DNA of 41,045 nt from the NCBI RefSeq assembly GCF_018614525.1, contig NZ_JAGGOL010000051.1, forward strand, positions 1 through 41,045, in the 5' to 3' direction. The notes under the pieces are model-generated. The model did no database searches, was not told the DNA's origin, and saw nothing but the letters and a program-made list of their open reading frames with translations. Made by a program: the position numbers and the translations under genes. The DNA comes from Streptomyces sp. ISL-11 (GTDB lineage Bacteria; Actinomycetota; Actinomycetes; Streptomycetales; Streptomycetaceae). The first letter of the stretch is position 1; each line of letters starts with the position of its first letter. Below are positions 38,667-41,045 of the stretch, one piece after another.

Positions 38667-39266
38667 ATGGCAGTTGTGAGGGACCCCGAGGCCACCAAGG
38701 CGCGCATCTTCGCGGCGGCGACCGCCGAGTTCGCCGCGCACGGGATCGCCGGCGCGCGCATCGACCGCATCGCCCGCGAGGCCAAGGCCAACAAGCAGCT
38801 CATCTACGCCTATTTCGGCGACAAGGCGGAGCTCTTCGCGCAGGTCCTCCAGCGCGCCCTGCTCGACCTCGCCGTCGCCAACCCCGTCGACGCCGACGAC
38901 CCCGACGGCTACGTCGACCGCCTCATGGAGTACCACCGCTCCCACCCGGAACTCCTGCGCCTGCTGTTGTGGGAGGGGCTGGAGTACGGCACCGCCGAGA
39001 TCCCCTACGAGAGCGAGCGGCAGGCCAACTACAAGGCCAAGACCGACGCCTTCGCCGCCGCCCAGGAAAAGGGCACGGTCGACCGGCGGCTCCCGCCGCA
39101 GGACCTCGTCTTCATGATCAGCGCGCTCGCCGGCTGGCCCTCCGCCGTGCCGCAGTTCCGCCGCCTGCTCGTGGGCGAAACGGACGCCGACGCGGCACGG
39201 CTGCGCGAGTCCGTCCGTACCGCCGCACGCCGTCTCACCGGACGCGACGGCGACGCCCCGCGCTGA
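38667..39266 (+). CDS. TetR-family transcriptional repressor
   Basis: This 199-residue protein has the TetR helix-turn-helix at about 12-56 (TKARIFAAATAEFAAHGIAG; ARIDRIAREAKANKQLIYAY; FGDKAELFAQVLQ) and a helical ligand domain. ATG 38667 lacks a ribosome site and may be leaderless (a TTG at 38661 is less likely). It surely controls the divergent MFS gene through the two AACCAA-N4-TTGGTT sites. Its inducer is probably the pump substrate. Confidence 0.93.
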   Translation: MAVVRDPEATKARIFAAATAEFAAHGIAGARIDRIAREAKANKQLIYAYFGDKAELFAQVLQRALLDLAVANPVDADDPDGYVDRLMEYHRSHPELLRLLLWEGLEYGTAEIPYESERQANYKAKTDAFAAAQEKGTVDRRLPPQDLVFMISALAGWPSAVPQFRRLLVGETDADAARLRESVRTAARRLTGRDGDAPR

Positions 39267-39330
39267 CCGGCCCCGCGGGCGGCCCCGGCCGCGCTACCGT
39301 CGCCAGTAGGAGCGGACGGAGGAGGTTCCC

Positions 39331-39738
39331 ATGAGCGACCCTCTCGACAGCCGGACGGCCGCGGTGACGCTCGCGCCCTTCGTGGAGCAGAAGACCGTGC
39401 TGCTGACCACCTTCAGGCGCGACGGCACGCCCGTCGGAACCCCGGTCAACCTCGCCGTCGAGGGCGACCGTGCGTACTTCCGCACGTACGACGCCTCCTG
39501 GAAGGCCAAGCGGCTGCGCCGCGAACCCGAGGTGACCGTCGCGCCCTCCACCGTGCGCGGCGCCCCGACCGGGCCCGCGATCACCGGCCGCGCCCGCCTC
39601 CTCGACGGCGAGGAGGCGCACCACGCGGCACGGCTGATGGCCCGGAAGCATCCGGTCCTGCACGGCGTCCTGGTCCCGGTCGTCCACCGGGCGCGTCGCT
39701 ACCGGACGCTGCACTATGAGCTGACGCCGACCGGGTAG
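39331..39738 (+). CDS. PPOX-class F420-dependent oxidoreductase
   Basis: This 135-residue split-barrel flavin/deazaflavin protein has VLLTTFRRDGTPVGTPVNLA (about 22-41), AYFRTYDASWKAKRLRREPE, VTVAPSTVRGAPTGPAITGR and a C-terminal TLHYELTPTG. It matches the actinobacterial TIGR03666-like F420 group, which reduces or sequesters small electrophiles. GGAGGAGG lies 8 bp before the ATG. It follows the TetR gene by 64 bp on the same strand. Repeat copy 3 begins at the base after its TAG. Confidence 0.88.
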   Translation: MSDPLDSRTAAVTLAPFVEQKTVLLTTFRRDGTPVGTPVNLAVEGDRAYFRTYDASWKAKRLRREPEVTVAPSTVRGAPTGPAITGRARLLDGEEAHHAARLMARKHPVLHGVLVPVVHRARRYRTLHYELTPTG

Positions 39739-39849
39739 GCGGTGGCCGGCGGATCCTCGGCTGCGGGCCGTCTTTGCCGCCTGCGGCGGCGGGCGCCCTG
39801 CGGGCGCGTCCTCAAACGCCGGACGGGCTTGATTCGGCTGAGCTCAGCC
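39739..39849. repeat. dispersed convergent-gap repeat, copy 3 (shortened)
   Basis: This copy starts at the base after the F420-protein TAG and ends about 12 bp before the next stop codon. About 40 bp of the proximal GC-rich block is missing compared with copies 1 and 2, apparently by loss between the repeated GGGCCGTC words. Only the left palindrome arm (TCCTCAAACGCCGGACGGGC) and the central CGGCTGAGCTCAGCCG, a perfect 16-bp palindrome, are kept. Confidence 0.8.
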
Positions 39850-39860
39850 GGCAACGGTCC

Positions 39861-41045
39861 TCAGTTCGTGCCGATCTTCGCCAGCAGGTCCACGATCCGG
39901 CCCTGCACCTCGGCGCTCGTCGAACGCTCCGCGAGGAAGAGGACCGTCTCCCCGGACACCAGACCGGGCAGCTGCGCCGGGTCCAGACCGGCGGAGGTGT
40001 AGACGACCAGCGGCGTACGGGCCAGCAGGCCGCCCGCGCGCAGCCAGTCCACGATGCCGGCGCGGCGCCGTCGCACCTGCATCAGGTCCATCACCACGAG
40101 GTTCGGGCGCAGCCGCTCCGCGAGCTCCACCGCCTCCCCGTCCGTCGCCGCGTGCGCCACCTGCATGCCGCGCCGCTCCAGCGTCGCCGTCATCGCGTCC
40201 GCGATCGGCTCGTGCTCCTCGATGAGCAGCACGCGGGGCGGGTGCATCTCGCTGTCGCGCGGTGCGAGCGCCTTCAGCAGGACGGCCGGGTCGGCACCGT
40301 ACGCGGCCTCCCGCGTCGCCTGCCCCAGCCCCGCCGTCACCAGCACCGGGACCTTCGCCACGACCGCCGCCTCGCGCAGCGACTGGAGCGCGGTACGGGT
40401 GATCGGACCGGTCAGCGGGTCGACGAACAGCGCCGCCGGGTACGCCGCGACCTGCGCGTCGACCTCTTCGCGCGAGTGAACGATCACCGGGCGGTAGCCG
40501 CGCTCGGTCAGCGCCTGGCGCGTCGAGTCGTCCGGCGCCGGCCAGACGAGCAGCCGGCGCGGGTTGTCCAGCGGCTCCGGCGGCAGCTCGTCGTCCATCG
40601 GCGGGCGGGGGGCGTTGACCTCGACGGCGCCGTTCGGCCCGTCGAGCGGCTCGGGGCCCTCGGAACCCTCGTCCGGCGCGCTTATGGCGAACGCGCGGCC
40701 CTCGGGGTGGGGTGCGGGTGCGCTGCCGCTGGGGTTTCCGCCGGCGTTGCCGCTTCCGGTTCCGGCTCCCGTTCCGTTTCCGTTTCCGCCGAGTGGCTGG
40801 GGGCGGGCGGCGGAGGGTGCGGTGGTACGGGCCTCCCGCTCGCCCTCGGCGGGGTTGCCGAGCTTGCGCCGACGCCCCGATCCGACGACGGTCCCACCCG
40901 GCGGGGTGTCACCCGCGCCGGGTCCCTGCCCGAGCGGACGCACGCTGATGGGCCGCGCCATGTCGCCCTGCGGGGCGGTGCCCTGCGGCGCGGCTCCCGG
41001 CTCCTCGGCGAGCGCGCGGCGGGCGCGGCGGCCGCCGGTCGGGGC
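39861..41045 (-). CDS. C-terminal part of a multi-domain protein with tandem receiver-like domains (partial)
   Basis: The frame is open to the right edge, so the N-terminus (probably a sensor kinase or HAMP-type region) is outside the window. Counting from the internal Met at 40961: a disordered Gly/Asn/Pro-rich linker (1-130), a receiver-like domain (about 134-236; Asp in LFVDPLTG, Thr in LVTAGLG, Lys in VLLKALAP), and a second receiver (about 243-366; EE in VLLIEEHEP, Asp in VVMDLMQVRR, Thr in VVYTSAG). The second lacks the conserved Lys (LFLAERST). A hybrid histidine kinase or large signalling protein is likely. Confidence 0.7.
   Translation of the reverse strand, partial: APTGGRRARRALAEEPGAAPQGTAPQGDMARPISVRPLGQGPGAGDTPPGGTVVGSGRRRKLGNPAEGEREARTTAPSAARPQPLGGNGNGTGAGTGSGNAGGNPSGSAPAPHPEGRAFAISAPDEGSEGPEPLDGPNGAVEVNAPRPPMDDELPPEPLDNPRRLLVWPAPDDSTRQALTERGYRPVIVHSREEVDAQVAAYPAALFVDPLTGPITRTALQSLREAAVVAKVPVLVTAGLGQATREAAYGADPAVLLKALAPRDSEMHPPRVLLIEEHEPIADAMTATLERRGMQVAHAATDGEAVELAERLRPNLVVMDLMQVRRRRAGIVDWLRAGGLLARTPLVVYTSAGLDPAQLPGLVSGETVLFLAERSTSAEVQGRIVDLLAKIGTN

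Noticed and set aside
1..41045. CRISPR arrays, tRNA or rRNA genes, prophage or integrative-element core genes
   Set aside because: No regularly spaced repeats, cloverleaf-like sequences, integrases, phage structural genes or conjugation genes were seen on either strand.

Overview
The window is about 41 kb of very GC-rich DNA (GTG/TTG starts, GGAGG ribosome sites, scarce TTA codons, BldB-type XRE/DUF397 pair, DUF4239, DUF7848, SigE-family ECF factor, ALF-repeat LAxTG surface protein). This points to a Streptomyces chromosome, in accessory rather than core territory. There are no rRNA, tRNA, CRISPR or ribosomal-protein genes.

Layout. 1-4.4 kb is a mobile-DNA zone. The right tip of one IS701-like element (21-44) is followed by small hypothetical genes and a Nudix remnant, then by a complete IS701-family element (2148-3707) whose ends are 135-bp near-perfect inverted repeats flanked by CTAG. 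Next comes a small Asn/Gln-rich secreted protein. 4.5-8 kb holds a tight operon with overlapping stop/start codons: a MaoC/OB-fold fusion (ChsH2-like), a MaoC hydratase (ChsH1-like) and a thiolase-like Ltp2 aldolase, followed by a secreted DUF1906 protein; a TTGACA promoter with a dyad operator lies at the first codon. 8-11.6 kb carries an ECF sigma factor, a secreted protein, an N5-(carboxyethyl)ornithine synthase/alanine-dehydrogenase family enzyme and a DUF2278 protein.

11.7-17.2 kb is bounded by two decayed IS5-family transposase remnants and contains broken genes (DUF4239 with an in-frame amber codon; a small Cys-rich secreted protein with a 2-nt frameshift) beside an intact, coupled LuxE-like acyl-activating enzyme and aldehyde-dehydrogenase/acyl-reductase pair. 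The right-hand remnant has also replaced the C-terminus of a helix-turn-helix protein. 17.4-19.7 kb encodes cell-envelope proteins (an antigen-85-like esterase and an ALF-repeat sortase substrate).

20.5-25.6 kb looks like a small catabolic or tailoring cluster: MBL hydrolase, FAD monooxygenase, SnoaL/NTF2-like protein and alpha/beta hydrolase, with two divergent LysR regulators. 25.8-28.4 kb is a divergent glutamine-synthetase-like and ornithine-cyclodeaminase-like pair. 28.6-32.1 kb holds a PQPGPYGYY-repeat protein, an ArsR-type regulator with a quinone/NAD(P)H oxidoreductase, DUF7848, and an XRE regulator (with a TTA codon) plus DUF397. 32.2-41 kb has FadD, a PIN-toxin/antitoxin pair, a SAM methyltransferase, an imine reductase divergent from an HxlR regulator, an MFS pump divergent from a TetR regulator with two matching operators, a PPOX-class F420/FMN protein, and the C-terminal tandem receivers of a protein that runs off the right edge.

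Three copies of a roughly 110-176-bp GC-rich repeat ending in a long palindrome fill three convergent gaps (25.6, 37.1 and 39.7 kb), each starting at the first base after a stop codon; they probably act as two-way terminators. The strongest leads for something new are the LuxE/LuxC-like module between IS5 remnants, the GS/OCD pair, the stop-codon-abutting repeat family, and the IS whose transposase stop codon comes from its CTAG target site.
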